DNA of 64,000 bases from Linum tenue (taxonomy: Eukaryota; Streptophyta; Magnoliopsida; Malpighiales; Linaceae), in contig CAMGYJ010000011.1 of the NCBI GenBank assembly GCA_946122785.1, positions 8,122,001 to 8,186,000 on the forward strand, written 5' to 3'. Shown one piece after another: positions 21,683 to 33,278 of the stretch. The notes below the pieces were generated by a model that did not search any database, was not told where the DNA came from, and worked only from the letters and a program-made list of their open reading frames with translations. The translations under genes were made by a program, and so were the position numbers. Positions within the stretch are counted from its first letter, which is position 1, and each line of letters starts with the position of its first letter.

Positions 21683-22827
21683 GAAGTGCTCCATGAATCA
21701 AAACCCCAAACCCACACGAGAGGGTGGCTCTTGGGCAGCCGTTACTTAATTCCTAGAGAGAGTTATTTATCGGGACAAGGAACCATTTCCGCCGCTCCTT
21801 TACCCTTATTACCTCCCCCCAGAAAAATTGCCAGTTCTCCTCTCTCAAGTTCACACATGCCGCCTCTCTAGTTCTGCCGCCGTTCAATGGCGATCTTGAT
21901 GCCACCACCCGAGCGATTGAGTTGCTGGGTCCGAGAGAAGAAAGAGACGGGGTCATGGATCATGGAGAGCGGGAGCAAGGTCAACTCACCAGAGGAAATC
22001 AGAGGTCCGGGGAGCCGTGATACAGAGGTAAGGGTTGTAACTCTGTTCACCTTCATCGTTTGTGGTGCCACGTGAACGCCATGGAATTGGGTATCGATTA
22101 AGTGTTGATTATCCATGGATGATCGCTTTCAATTGAAACTAAGCAGAAGTATATTAAGTTTATTTATCTCCTGTGCATGGAGTCATAGCGTGGGAAGAAT
22201 AGCATGGTGGAGGGAATTAAATGGACCGAGTCCATTGTCTTTTTGTGGAAGGGATTCGTGGCCAGACTTGATAATTGGGGTTATTTGAGTTGGAAATTAC
22301 TAATGTTTTGGATGGAATTACATGTGTCCTTAAGGGTAATTGAGTGAGAGCGAGGAATTGAAACCACTGGGATAGGAATTGGTTCACGTGGTCATTTCTC
22401 TGCATGATGATTATGGTTTCAATAATGGGGATTGGAAACTTAATTGACTATATGTGTAGAGTGGAGCAGTTGGGAGCCACCAATTGGTTCGCATGGCCAT
22501 GAAGTAAGGGGTGGTTTGGGTGGCTACGTGGCTATGGATATGTGATCAAGCCCAGCTAAAGTCAAGGAACGGTTATTTGTCGAATTGATGGTTAGTCCAA
22601 GCCGAATCGACTTCAGTTTTAAGGTGAGTGTAAAGAGGGTAAAATCTCCGTCGAGGTCTTTTAGTTTATGCTTTTCGTTCAAGTTATTATGAGTTAATTT
22701 TAAGTAATGTGCGATATGTGTGTGAGGCATCCCACCGCCTGTAAGGGTGGAGGCACGCGTTGTGCTATGTATGAATGTATGTGATGATGTATGGATTGAT
22801 GGTATGAGGAACCCCCGGGCGGTTGGG

Positions 22828-23025
22828 CCACTACTGGACGCGGTAGATGGTCGGGTCACTACTGGACGGCGAGACGTAACGCAGTAGTTGACAGGCATGG
22901 ACTGGACGGCGAGACGTAACGCAGTGCCATCGCCGAGTTTGGGTATGCAACCGGACGGCGAGACGTAACGCGGTTGGCATACTAGGGTAGGACACCGGAC
23001 GGCGAGACGTAACGCGGTGGTCCTA
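22828..23025. repeat. Array of hairpins with a constant 17-nt loop
   Basis: GACGGCGAGACGTAACG occurs exactly at 22865, 22905, 22954 and 22998. Each copy is flanked by a different pair of complementary arms: CTACTG/CAGTAG, ACTG/CAGT, AACCG/CGGTT, ACCG/CGGT. Each stem extends outward past a single extra base on the 3' side. A fifth unit at 22828-22850 keeps the stem but has only GACG as loop. Confidence 0.9.
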
Positions 23026-24107
23026 GTGTTATGTGTTTGAGTTAAGGATAGAAGTTGAGAACCTCTATGAGTTAAAGTTGAAATGAGTTATTAAGGATGA
23101 AAGTGAGAACGACTTTCATCTAAGGAAAGGAACGCTAATAATGTGTTTAGTAAGGAGGTTGCCTAGGGCAAAGACCTTAGAAAGTAACGATGAGACTGAC
23201 CCCTTCTCACTCACCAGGTTGAGGAAGGGTTAGCAGAGGTGGATTCCGAGAAGAAGTAAGATGAGGCAAGCGGTCGTGCCAGTACTGATGATGAGATGTC
23301 AAGGAGCTGGGTGAAGAGTATAGTTAAAGTTTGATAATTATTTTATGTTTATGGTTATGAGTATATGTACTGGAGATTCAAGGTTTAAGATTCTGGGTTA
23401 AGTTGTTTTAAGTATTTGAGATTGAGATTTTGCCCAAGTGTTGGGGCTTTTTGATTTAAAATTATTTAATAAAGTCAGATTACTATTTTAAAAGTGATTT
23501 GGGTTGCTCCGGAGTAACCGGTTTTTGGTTTGAGTTGTGGTTTGGTTTCAAAAAAAAAGTCGGGACGTTTCAGGCATACGACCAGGTATTTTGTCTTTTC
23601 CTTTACCAAATTTCCAGAAGGGGTCCCGAGCGAGAAGCTAAAATACTCTGCCGGGTATTTTGAACTGCACGATCGGGTATTTGGTAAAAATGACTAAAAC
23701 CTCTCTTTTTTCAACTCCCAAACACCCCGAAGCCAAATTAACCCAGAACGAGGCATACCAGACGACTGAACTTCACCCCCCATGTACAAACGGACTCGAC
23801 AAACCAAATCAAAGAGAAAAAGGGAAAAAGAAATGCAAACCGTGGTGGGGTTGCCTCCCCACAAGCGCTTTCTTTTACGTCTTTAGCTACACGTAGTTAG
23901 CAGAACTAATGGTCCACGAGTTCGACCACAAACTCCGCACGTTCGACCTCGTCTCCCAGATACAGCTTGAGACGGTGTCCACTCACTTTAAACGGCTCAG
24001 TCCGCGGGTTGGCTATCACGATAGTGCCATACGGGAACACCTGCGTGACCGTGAACGGCCCAGACCATCGGGAGTGGAGCTTTCCAGGAAAGAGTTTTAG
24101 GCGAGAG

Positions 24108-25287
24108 TTATAAAGAAGTACTCGATCGCCAACCTAAAACTCCTTCGGGCCCCTTTAATCGAGCGTCATGAATACGCTTCGTTTGCTCCTTGTACAACTT
24201 GGTATACTCATAGGCGTGGTAACACCATTCCTCCAGCTCCAACATCTGCATCTTGCGTTCAACACCTGCAATACTCACATCCAAGTTTAACAGGTTAAGG
24301 GCCCAGAAGGCCTTGTGCTCTAGCTTGACAGGAAAGTGGCATGCCTTTCCATAGATGAGCCGATACAGGAAAGTACCGATCACCGTCTTGTAGGCAGTCC
24401 GATATGCCCAAAGAGCATCATCGAGTTTGGTGGACCAATCTTTGCGGGATTGATCCACCATTTTCTCAATTATACGCTTAAGCTCCCGATTCGTCAGCTT
24501 GATCTGACCACTTGTTTGGGGGTGGTAGTCTATGGACACCTTATGAGTGACACCATAGAGAGAGGAGCTTATCAAATTTACCCTGAAAATGGGTGCCTTT
24601 GTCGCTAATGATGGCTCTAGGCATCCCGAACCGGGAGAACAACTGCTTCAGAAACTGACAAACACATCTAGCATCATTGGTTGGCAAAGCTTGCACTTCA
24701 TCCCACCTAGAGACATAATCAACATAAATTAGAATGTACAAATTGCCGAAGGATGGAGGGAATGGGCCCAGGAAATCGATACCCCAGACATAAAAAATTT
24801 CTCAAATAACAAACACATTATGGGGCATCTCATCCTCGGCAGAGATGTTACCTGACCTCTGGCATCGGTCGCACCTACGTGCTAAGGCATCAGCGTCCTT
24901 GAAGAGCGAATGCTAGTAAAAGCCCGACTGAAGCACCTTCCACGTCGTGCGGTTTCCTCCATGATGACCACCAGCTGGTCCCTCGTGACAGTGGGACAGG
25001 ATATCTCCGATCTCATGCTCCATCACGCACCGTCGAATCATGCCGTCTGCTCCGATCCTGAAGAGGTATGGATCCTCCCAGAAATAGTGCTTCAGGTCGG
25101 AGAAGAATTTGCGCTTAGCGGGAGTGGTCATTCCCTTAGGTAACTGCTTGCCCACCAGATACTTGGCAAGATCAGAGTACCAAGGGGTGACACTCTCCAC
25201 CAAGCATGGAGTCAATAATCGCTCGTCCAGGAAGGAGTCGTTGATCTCTTTCACGAAGTTGTCCAACGGAAGGGATTCCAACTGCAA
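24108..25287 (-). pseudogene. Athila integrase remnant
   Basis: Three minus-strand segments in different frames. 25287-24913 is the zinc-binding region (HCHEGPAGGHHGGNRT). 24741-24541 is the core ([19 protein letters not shown]). 24575-24108 holds YHPQTSGQIKLTNRELKRII and a C-terminal region. The expected Glu of the DDE triad is changed: GQIKLTN where GQVEVSN is usual, so it would be inactive. Confidence 0.85.
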
Positions 25288-25581
25288 AAGATGATTTGAA
25301 GCAACATTCTCAACTCCTTTTTGTCTCAGATCTCGATGTAAAACTCCTGCAACAACAGGATCCAGCGGATGAGTAGAGGTTTGGCGTCAGCCTTGCTCAT
25401 AAGGTATCGGATGATAGAGTGATTTGTGTAGACCATGACTTGAGAGAGCACCGAATAGGTCGGAACTTGTCAATAGCATACACCACGGCGAGTAGCTTCT
25501 TCACAATGGTGGTGTAGTTATCATGTGTATCGTTCAATGTCTTAACGCATAGTAGATAGCCTGGAAATGCTTGTGGAGTCT

Positions 25582-26554
25582 CTAACCCAGAACAGCTCTG
25601 ACTGCATAGTCACTCGCATCACACATCAGCTCGAAAGGAAGAGACCAATCAGGAGTCACCATGGTGGGCGCATGGCTAAGCTTCACCTTCAAAGTCTCAA
25701 ATGCAGTTGTGCACTCTAGAGTGAAATGAAAAGGTGCATCCTTCTCTAGCATTTTGGTCAAGGGCAAGGCAATCTTCAAGAAGTCTTTAATGAAACGCCG
25801 GTAGAAGCCTGCATGCCCCAAAAAACTGCGGATCCCCTTCACTGGAACGAGATGAGGTAGCTTACTGATCGTTTCAATCTTTGCACGATCTACCTCGATC
25901 CCCCTCCTGGAGATCTTGTGCCCAAGCACAATCCCTTCGCAAACCATGAAATGACACTTCTCCCAGCTAAGCGCCAAGTTCGTCTCATCACATCTCTTCA
26001 GAACAAGTTCCAGGTTATGGAGACAATGAGTGAAGGAGTCTTCATAAACCGATAAGTCGTCCATGAAGACTTCCATGATGTCTCCAACCAGTCGGTTGAA
26101 GATCGCCATCATACACCGCTGGAAGGTCGCCGGTGCATTGCAAAGCCCGAATGGAATCCTCCGGTATGCAAAGGTACCGAAGGGGCAAGTGAAAGTGGTC
26201 TTCGCCTGGTCCTCTAGCGTGATCGAGATCTGGAAATACCCGGACATACCATCTAGGAAGCAGTAGAGCACATGTCTAGCCAACCTCTCCAGCATTTGAT
26301 CAATAAAAGGTAGCAGGAATGGTCCTTCTTGATGGCGTCGTTCAGGCGCTATAGTCGATGCAGACACGCCATCCGGTCATAGTCCGCATAAGGATTAACT
26401 CATTCTTCTCATTTAGGACCACAGTCATCCCGCCTTTCTTCATAACCACCTGAGTGGGACTAACCCACTTGCTATCATATATAACAAAGATGATCCCGAC
26501 ATCCATCAGCTTCACAATCTCTGCCCGGACCACTGTTTCCAAGTTAGGAGTCAA
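25582..26554 (-). pseudogene. Athila reverse transcriptase remnant
   Basis: 26367-25582 encodes CFLDGMSGYFQI, PFGLCNAPATFQRCMMAIF and the catalytic FMDDLSVY. It ends at a stop after CDASDYAVRAVLG at the RNase H start. The N-terminal part is in another frame (26554-26342: KLMDVGIIF, SKWVSPTQVV, GWRVCIDY). Frameshifts separate the pieces. Confidence 0.88.
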
Positions 26555-26657
26555 CCTTCGCCGCGGCTGCCTGACAATCTGACATGCTTAATTTCATCCT
26601 CCATAAGTATTCTGTGGGAGAAAAAGCATGGGCTAATGCTTTGATGTCAGTGATCTT

Positions 26658-27026
26658 TCATGCCATGGCCTGGGCGTATTTTTTTAACAGATCCACTAGA
26701 CTGCTCTTCTGCTTGGGGGTAAGTTCTGAGCTGATAATCACCGGGAGCTTATTCCCCTCCCCGAGAAATGCATACTCCAGGTGTGAGGGGAGGGGCTTAA
26801 GCTCCAATTCTGGTGGCTCCTCCAATGATATAGCGATCCGGGGTGAGACATGGATCGACTTCAATGGATGCTCTCGACCCTCGATCGCGGCTCCATCCAG
26901 CTCCGCGAGCTGCTCCTCCAGCTGCAATTCCTGTGATGCATGTTCTCCTAGCAAAAGATAACGCTTGAGGAAATCGTTAGTACCCGCGCTCGTGATGGCG
27001 AGTGAAGTCTCAAAATATGCAACCAC
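26658..27026 (-). pseudogene. Athila segment upstream of the RT
   Basis: A 122-aa stretch with PPELELKPLPSHLEYAFLGE and the LTPKQKSSLVDLLKKY segment, the standard lead-in to plant gypsy RT. It is separated from the RT by a frame change. No protease DTG can be read between here and gag. Confidence 0.8.
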
Positions 27027-27252
27027 ATTATAGAAATATAAATTATCATGGAGGGAGTTTCATCTTATCAGAAACAGAGAAGGTGATTTGTTCACCCCCA
27101 ACCCTCAAAATCAGTGTACCATCATTCACATCGATAAGCGCCTTGGCGGCGGCGAGAAAGAGGTCAACCCAAAATTAAAGGCACATTCACATCCTCATTA
27201 ATATCAAGAATAACAAAACCAACAGGATATGAGAATAGTCTTACTGCGACTA

Positions 27253-28790
27253 TCAAGTCCTCTGCAATCCAACTACTGGTGAGGCTCTCGATGATTGGGG
27301 GTGGTGTTGGCAGCTAGAGTCCCCGGTGCTCTGGTGTTGGAATTTTTTGGGCCATTCCCCAATCTGGTTTTGGAGATCCTGCAGAATAATACTCTGGTTT
27401 CTCAGACCTGCTTCCAGTGTATTGAATTTTCCCATAGAAAATTCCATGAACTTATCCATCCTGACAAACTTCTCGGTACTAGTACTCACGAAGGCCTTCA
27501 CCATATTTTTCAGCTCGAACATCTGGTCACCCTGCGCGGGGCCGCGGTCGACTGCAGAAATTGTCGCTGGTGTGGCTGAAAAGGATGCCCCGGTCTGGGC
27601 TGGAATGGTTGCTGCTGTGGGAATGGACCCTCTCGGGTCTAGTATTGCTGCATCTGGGGAAAACCACCTGTCGGTGCTGCGAAACCTAGAGGATTAGTGG
27701 TACTGCTATTGTTGCCACCCTAGGAGAAATTGGGATGCTGGCGCCACCCGTCATTGAAAGTACCGTTGTAGGGGTCGAGGCACCTAGCATTGGCAATACA
27801 GTCCAACTGCTACTGGGGGTGGTGGACTCCTGCAGGGACTGACAGTCCTCCACTAAATGATTGGGGCTTTCGCACCACTGGCACTAAGCTACTGGAGGCG
27901 TCTTCATGCCTCTGCCTGGTATGAGGCTGTTAGGTTGCTTCAATGTCTGAACCAGCTCCGCCACTTCTCGTTCGAGCCCTGATCTGGTCTCCATGGCATG
28001 CACATGTCTGTCCCTCAAACTCCTGCCTCTGGTGGTCTGCCCCCAAGAATGATCTTAGGATGCCAAAGTATCGATCATCTGGTTCAGCTTTGGCGGTGTC
28101 TTAGTGAGGATGTCTCCACTTAGGCATAAAGATTCGATCAACCGCTGACTCTCTGGGGACAAAGCACTGTAGAAGTTCCCCACTGTGAATGCATCACTGA
28201 AATCATGGTGGGGACACTTCCAGAATAGGCCACAATACTGTTCCCACGCATCTCTCAAAGACTCATCATCTTCTTTCCGGAAATGGACGATTTCCCGTTG
28301 AATCTCAGAAGTCTCCAAGGCCGGGTAATACCAGTGCATGAATTTGTTAGCCAGATCGTCCCAGGAGGTGATGGATAGTGGTGGCTGAGTATTTAGCCAC
28401 CTCTTCGCGTGTCTCGCCAGTGAGTGATGGAAGAGGCGAAGGCGAATCACATCATCTGGACACCGTTCAGCTTGAACCCATTGGTCAGCTGTAAGAACCG
28501 AGAAAGGTGTACCCTCGCCTCTTCATCCTTGAGACCATGGAACTGGATGGAAGATGTAATCAACTGGATCCAGCATGACTTGATCTCAAATTTGTTAGTA
28601 GGGATGGGAGGATGCTGTATGGCTGGCCGAATATCAGCGAGCCGTGGAGTGTGGAAGTACTCCATGGTGTGCTCCAGCAAAGGTGGCTGATGGTTGGCCT
28701 CGCCCGCCTGTGGGATTGTATTGTTAGGCGAGACTTGATTCACTGGAGGGACCTGGATGGGGATCCCCAAAGGATGTCCCTGGATTACCC
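27253..28790 (-). pseudogene. Athila gag remnant
   Basis: Pieces: IQHPPIPTNKFEIKSCWIQL (about 28.6 kb), FKLNGVQMM then IRLRLFHHSLARHAKRWLNT in the next frame (28450-28055; retrotransposon gag core with YYPALETSEIQREI), and a C-terminal coiled segment 27522-27253 (LRNQSIILQDLQNQIG). Frameshifts are present. The N-terminus is cut by the junction at about 28.79 kb. Confidence 0.82.
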
Positions 28791-29862
28791 ATATGAGGGC
28801 GGGATGTTGTGCCGCCTGCACGCAAACCGAAACATGCACGTATGCAAGATAACAGAAGGTGAGAACCGTCCACGGGAGCACTTGATTATGCGCAACAGAG
28901 CACACAAGAGCGGCTCAAGGGGAAACTTTAACCCATTCGCCAATACTCCGTGTATACCCCGATCCACCCTTTGAGAAATTACCAATACGGATACGCGCAC
29001 TAGGAATGACATATTCCCAAGCAGGCGGAAGCCAAAGCCCGTGCATGTACCTCTCCACTTCGGCCATTCTAAGTTCTGAAACCTGATCTGGTTCGCGCAC
29101 CAAATTATCACTGGGCACGTACCCTGCTTCGAACTTATCGGCCCAATCTTTAATGCGATAATTAGCACCTAAGTTAGCAAACCCAAGCCGTCTTACCGCT
29201 TCTGACACGCGAACCACTGGCTGCGGTTGCTCTACCACCAAAGGGTGATCCGATTCAGTCTCGGAAATTTCGAGCGAGTCAGACCGCCCAGGAGAACCAA
29301 CCACTTCTCGACGGATAATCAAAACCCCATGGGGGGTGTTCTCAGCCTTGGAAGTGCCTTCCCCGGCGAGATCCCTCACTTCACAGCGCTTAACTTTGTA
29401 GGACGCGCTACGTAGAAGTTCATTACCATTAGCCGAGCCAGAGGAGGGCATATGAAGCATCTCTCCATCGAATAATTGACTATCCAAACCAGATAAATCT
29501 AAAGGTGCATTAGATAGATTGAACTAGGGGTGGAGGTTCGTTTACCGGTTCCCAGTTAACCGATTGGTTAAACCGATAACCGGTTGGTTATCCACTAACC
29601 CATAACCGAAATTCGGTCGGTTATCAAAGGCTGGACGAGATGATTTTGGTCCTGGAGGAGGTGCGGTTAACCGATAACTGAGATAACCGAAGCCTATTTT
29701 GGTTGGTTGTCGGTTGGGGGGCCGACCTTTCGGTTAACCGATAACCGACCATTCGATTACCGGCTATAACCGAAAAAACCAAAAATCCACCTCTAGATTG
29801 AACGTGTTACCTTCTTCGTCGAAGTCGACCACAACCTCTACCGCTTTCTTCTCCGCAGCCAT
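28790..29862 (-). pseudogene. Relic antisense gene of a Tat element, split by a MITE
   Basis: The minus-strand ATG at 29862 (MAAEKKAVEVV) is interrupted after GNTFN by a 271-bp hAT MITE and continues through LSNAPLDLSGLDSQL to 28915. It then shifts frame into HGVLANGLKFPLEP, GRFSPSVI and FACRRHN. This matches the gypsy-type transposase domain of the intact element's antisense gene (FGLQFPLDS, GRLSPSVI, KLRCREHN). The homology stops within the domain at about 28.80 kb, where Athila gag begins. A minus-strand TATAAATG lies near 29980. Confidence 0.8.
29525..29795. mobile_element. hAT-type MITE with 8-bp target duplication
   Basis: Flanked by GATTGAAC (29517-29524 and 29796-29803). Ends are TAGGGGTGGA and TCCACCTCTA. 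The interior is filled with CGGTTAACCGATAACCG-type palindromes. It splits the start of the relic antisense gene. Confidence 0.9.
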
Positions 29863-30471
29863 CAGGAACAACACAGGGGTTAAGCAATCGAGAGAATAAG
29901 GGTCGAAAATGAAGGAAAAGGAACACGATCATTAGGAAACAAGTGGATGGAAAATGGACACCGATTGACTAGCAAATGCCCATTTATACTGACGAAAAGA
30001 GGAAGACAAACCGTCGAATAAAGCATAGAGAAACGAGAGATATGTCAAATCAAGTTCGGATTTCGAATTTTGCTGCCTCGGCAACAACACTCTCGTAGCC
30101 AAAAATTTCGAAATTCAAAAACACCGCACACACGGACCATTGGTATTAGGACACGTGGTAGTTGTAACAGAAATGTGTCATTAGGGACAATCGAGAATCT
30201 CGGACGTAGCAGAAGCTAGTGCTAGGATCTCTCTCCTTTGGGGGGCAACATCCCCTGTTCACGCTCAAAGATACGCGATAGTAGTATTTGGACACACACA
30301 CACACACACATAACTCTTCAACGCCAATAACAAAAGAACTTCATGCACGCATAACAACATTCCTCGTTACGTCCCACTCCTCACATGTGAAGTTACATAT
30401 TGCCATGCGCACCTGCTATTACTAGGACCAGCGGAGGTCGGCCCAAGAACTAACTCCTGTTGGGGGGCAAT

Positions 30472-30802
30472 TGTTTGGGATAAGACTAAGTTGTCGCTCG
30501 TAGCCCAACAATCTCAGAACACCTCTTACTGACGCGCGACGTAGCGAGCCACGATCACGCCCGACACCTTGTCCCATCACGTGTACTACTCACCCACCAC
30601 AATAGGACTTATAAATAGAGCATTTACTACGGAGAGAAGGAGATCGATCATTAAGACGAAATCATTCTCTCTCCATGCTTTCTCTACCCCACTGTTGTTA
30701 CTACTCATTAATAAACGAACTCATCGGACATTGCTATTAAGGCTTACTCACGACTCATACGAATCCCTAATGTCTACCTCCTACACCAGCGAGACATTAA
30801 CA
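30472..30802 (+). repeat. 3' LTR of the second Tat element (331 bp)
   Basis: It starts TGTTTGGGATAAG directly after a GTTGGGGGGCAAT polypurine tract and ends CATTAACA. A plus-strand TATAAATAG lies at about 30611. Its placement after the antisense gene mirrors the intact Tat element, so the element read 5' to 3' on the plus strand. No matching 5' LTR was found in 10.4-11.0 kb. Confidence 0.75.
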
Positions 30803-32189
30803 TAAGTATTTTGTTTTATTTTATTTTAAGATAAAAAATGACAAATTTTTCTAATTACATGTATTAACTAAACACAACATGTGGATTCCCATCTTTCAAA
30901 CATTTGGATTCCCAACTTGCAAACGACACGCAGAGGCAAAAGTTGGTAGACACACTGATTGATGAAGGGTCCGGATAGTATAACAACACCCATTTTGTTG
31001 TTACTGTAACAACAAGGGTATAAGGGTAAAATTACAGGAAATAAAAAAATGAAAAATTAGAATAAAAAGTAAAAAGTGCGTGTCTTTTCTCCTTCGATCC
31101 CCAATCCTTCATATCTCAGTCTCTTCTTCATTTCCTTCACCTGAATCGTCTGGTCGGACTGGCACGAACTCGCCGTCACCGCGCTGAGGCACCAGAGCTT
31201 GTACTGCCTCCCGCAGGCCGCCCCATTGTCCCGTATCCCTTCTCCTGCCACCCCGAACAGGTAGCTCGACGGGGACTGCGACGCGTCGCTGCCGCTCTCT
31301 CATCTCGATGTTGCAGCCTGCTTTCTCATGTATTCCCGTTGGATATAAATATGTATCTGCTTTCCTTTGCATTGTGTTGCAGGTCAGAGTTCGTATTCAT
31401 CAATCCAAACTCTCAAGGCCAGTGTGGTTGCAGGTCAGAGTTCGCAACAACAGCCTATAGGAGCATCGGTAGTCCTTGTAGCTGTTGTTGGCGTTGCGTC
31501 GTCTGTATACTTGTGGCAAATCTTGGAGCAGGGGTGGGGTGTCAGGGTACCCTGGCTTGAAGAGGATCTTGAGCCTCGTGGTGCTTCAGCGAGGGCTTGT
31601 TGGTGAGCAGAATCGCGCACCCGCTTGAGTGGAAGATGCAATTGGCGAGAATCATGGATCCGTCATTGCCGGCGTACCAATTGGTGTTCAGTAGAAGGCT
31701 CCGCGACCATGGCGGCGCCGGCTGCGGACGACTTCATCGAGGCTCCTATGCTGCCTCGCTGCAGCTCATATCTCTCAAATTCTGTGTCCTACAACTCTGC
31801 CGCTCTTCCCCCTTCCCAGAGATTCGCAATGGTGGTACCAGCTGCGGACGAGTTGTGGATATTCATTCCAAGGCTTTCCGCGGACTAAGAGTCTATGCTT
31901 CAATTGCTTTTCTTTCTCTCCATCTCGTTTCTTTCTTTCATTAGTACTCGAATTCAATTTGTTGTTTCTAATGACAATTTGAATGGACAGTGAAGAGAAT
32001 CATTGATCCTGGGAAAGCTATTTTTCAAGTTTTTTTTTATTAACATTTTTCAAGTTTTAAGTTGATATTTGTGGTATATCTATTGAGATGTGTTGTTTAA
32101 TTTTGCTAATTATAGAGTATACTTGTGGTCATATGTAGTTTGGTGTCAAATGGGGTTGTAGCCTTTTAACAATTTTGTATTCATTTGTT

Positions 32190-32830
32190 AGTTATCAGTA
32201 CCATAAACCTCCTAATACAAATCACACACACAATAAAAACAAACCACAAAACGCATACCAGAAACCTCATAATGCAAACCAAAAATCCCCTAAAACAAAC
32301 CAAAAATCCCATAAAGCATACTACAAATATTCCGAAAGCACACCAGAAATCTCATAATGCAAACCACAAACACGGTAAAGCAAACCACAAACCTCCTAAT
32401 GCAGACCACAAATATATTAAAACAAACCAAAAACCCCACAAATCAAACCATAAAATTTTTGAAAGCACACCATAAACTTTTTAATGCAAGCCAGAAACCT
32501 ACTAATGCATACCACAAATCCTCTAAAACAAACCACAAACCCCATAAAGCAAACCACAACATTTGCGAATGCACACTAGAAACCTCCTAATGGCTAATAC
32601 AAACCACAAACATAGTAAATCAAACCACAAAAAAGCAAACCATAAACGTCCTAATGCAAACCACAAATATATTAAAACAAACCAAAAACCTTACAATGCA
32701 AACCACAAAGTTTTTGAAAGCAAACTAGAAACTTCTCAATGCAAACCACAAACACGATAAAGCAAACCACAAAAGGCATAAAAAAATATGAGAAACCAAA
32801 CCATAAATCTCATAATGCTAACCATAACAT
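32190..32830. repeat. Degenerate tandem repeat of CAAACCACAAA units
   Basis: Dozens of short units (CAAACCACAAAC, CATAAAGCAAACC, CTCCTAATGCAAACC) in irregular higher-order order, inside the MULE. They produce spurious Asn/His/Lys-rich frames. Confidence 0.9.
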
Positions 32831-32879
32831 CCGGTGATCGTTGACCATTGACCGGTCAACAAAAACCATTGACCAAACT

Positions 32880-33090
32880 CCGATAAACTCCGATGACCGT
32901 CAGTGACCGGATTCCGGCGCCGATAGGCATATTCTGGCCCCGATGACTAGATTCCAACGCCGGTAAGCATATTCCGACCACGGTGAGCATATTCCGGTGA
33001 CGGTGAGCATATTTCGATGACAAAATAGCATATTTCGACGACAAAAAGCATATTCCGGTGACCGGCGACCAGATTCCGGCGACCAAATTT
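32880..33090. repeat. Short tandem repeat with ATTCCGG(C/T)G and GAGCATATT units
   Basis: About nine units of roughly 20 bp (GGTGAGCATATTCCGGTGAC and variants) next to the right end of the MULE. Confidence 0.8.
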
Positions 33091-33278
33091 TGGGCCAAAA
33101 ATAAAAAAATATTTTTTTTTATTTAAACATTTTTATAATGACAATTATACCCCTGCTTTGATTTTATACTAGGTCAGCTCATCTAATAAAAAGTCATCAC
33201 AACCCTAACTTCTTATTGGTTGGAAACTAGTGTTGTTACAATAACAACACAAGGGGTGTTGTCATAGTAACCGGTCCC

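Larger units (their letters stand above)
20836..23572 (+). mobile_element. Truncated Del/Tekay-like chromovirus element
   Basis: Flanked by GGCAT on both sides (20831-20835, 23573-23577). The left end TGTGATACTTCGACTCC resembles the start of a Tekay LTR. It passes directly into the end of the internal region (TTTCGGGGACGAAATTTTTA, then GGGTGGAGGAA as polypurine tract) and a full 3' LTR starting TGTAACACCC. All protein domains are deleted. It was inserted into the Athila element between integrase and ORF1. Confidence 0.85.
21174..23572 (+). repeat. 3' LTR of the Tekay-like element (2399 bp)
   Basis: Starts TGTAACACCCTGAC after the polypurine tract and ends GTCGGGACGTTTCA before the target duplication. 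These ends are typical of Tekay/Del LTRs. It contains a MITE (21393-21682) and a hairpin array (22828-23025). Confidence 0.85.
16018..28790 (-). mobile_element. Decayed Athila-type Ty3/gypsy element
   Basis: On the minus strand the order is gag (28.8-27.3 kb), protease/RT (27.0-25.6 kb), integrase (25.3-24.1 kb), a Tekay-like insertion (23572-20836), an Athila ORF1-type gene (20080-18668), and a non-coding 3' part down to about 16.02 kb. Typical Athila wording includes YHPQTSGQ, LIYGKACHFPV and FMDDLSVY. The 5' LTR and gag start are missing because the sequence changes abruptly at about 28.79 kb into a Tat antisense ORF. The element seems to have inserted into the second Tat element, with a later deletion at the right junction. 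Confidence 0.85.
30967..33278. mobile_element. Mutator-like element (MULE), non-autonomous
   Basis: A 9-bp target duplication ATTGATGAA (30958-30966, 33279-33287) flanks inverted ends of about 48 bp (GGGTCCGGATAGTATAACAA versus GGGACCGGTTACTATGACAA), about 85% identical. No transposase is seen. The interior holds a GC-rich block (31.1-31.9 kb) that looks unlike the AT-rich remainder and could be captured genic DNA, a long CAAACCACAAA-type repeat, and a CATATTCCGG-type repeat. Confidence 0.9.

Noticed and set aside
22828..23025. CRISPR array
   Set aside because: Constant 17-nt units with variable spacers resemble an array, but the variable parts are complementary stems, units are only four or five, and this is plant LTR DNA.
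28785..29487. Extension of the Athila gag upstream of 28790
   Set aside because: The frames here match the Tat antisense transposase-like domain, not gag, so the junction at about 28.79 kb separates two elements.
32185..32760. Asn/His/Lys-rich open frames
   Set aside because: They are a product of CAAACCACAAA repeats being free of stops in several frames; no start context or homology.
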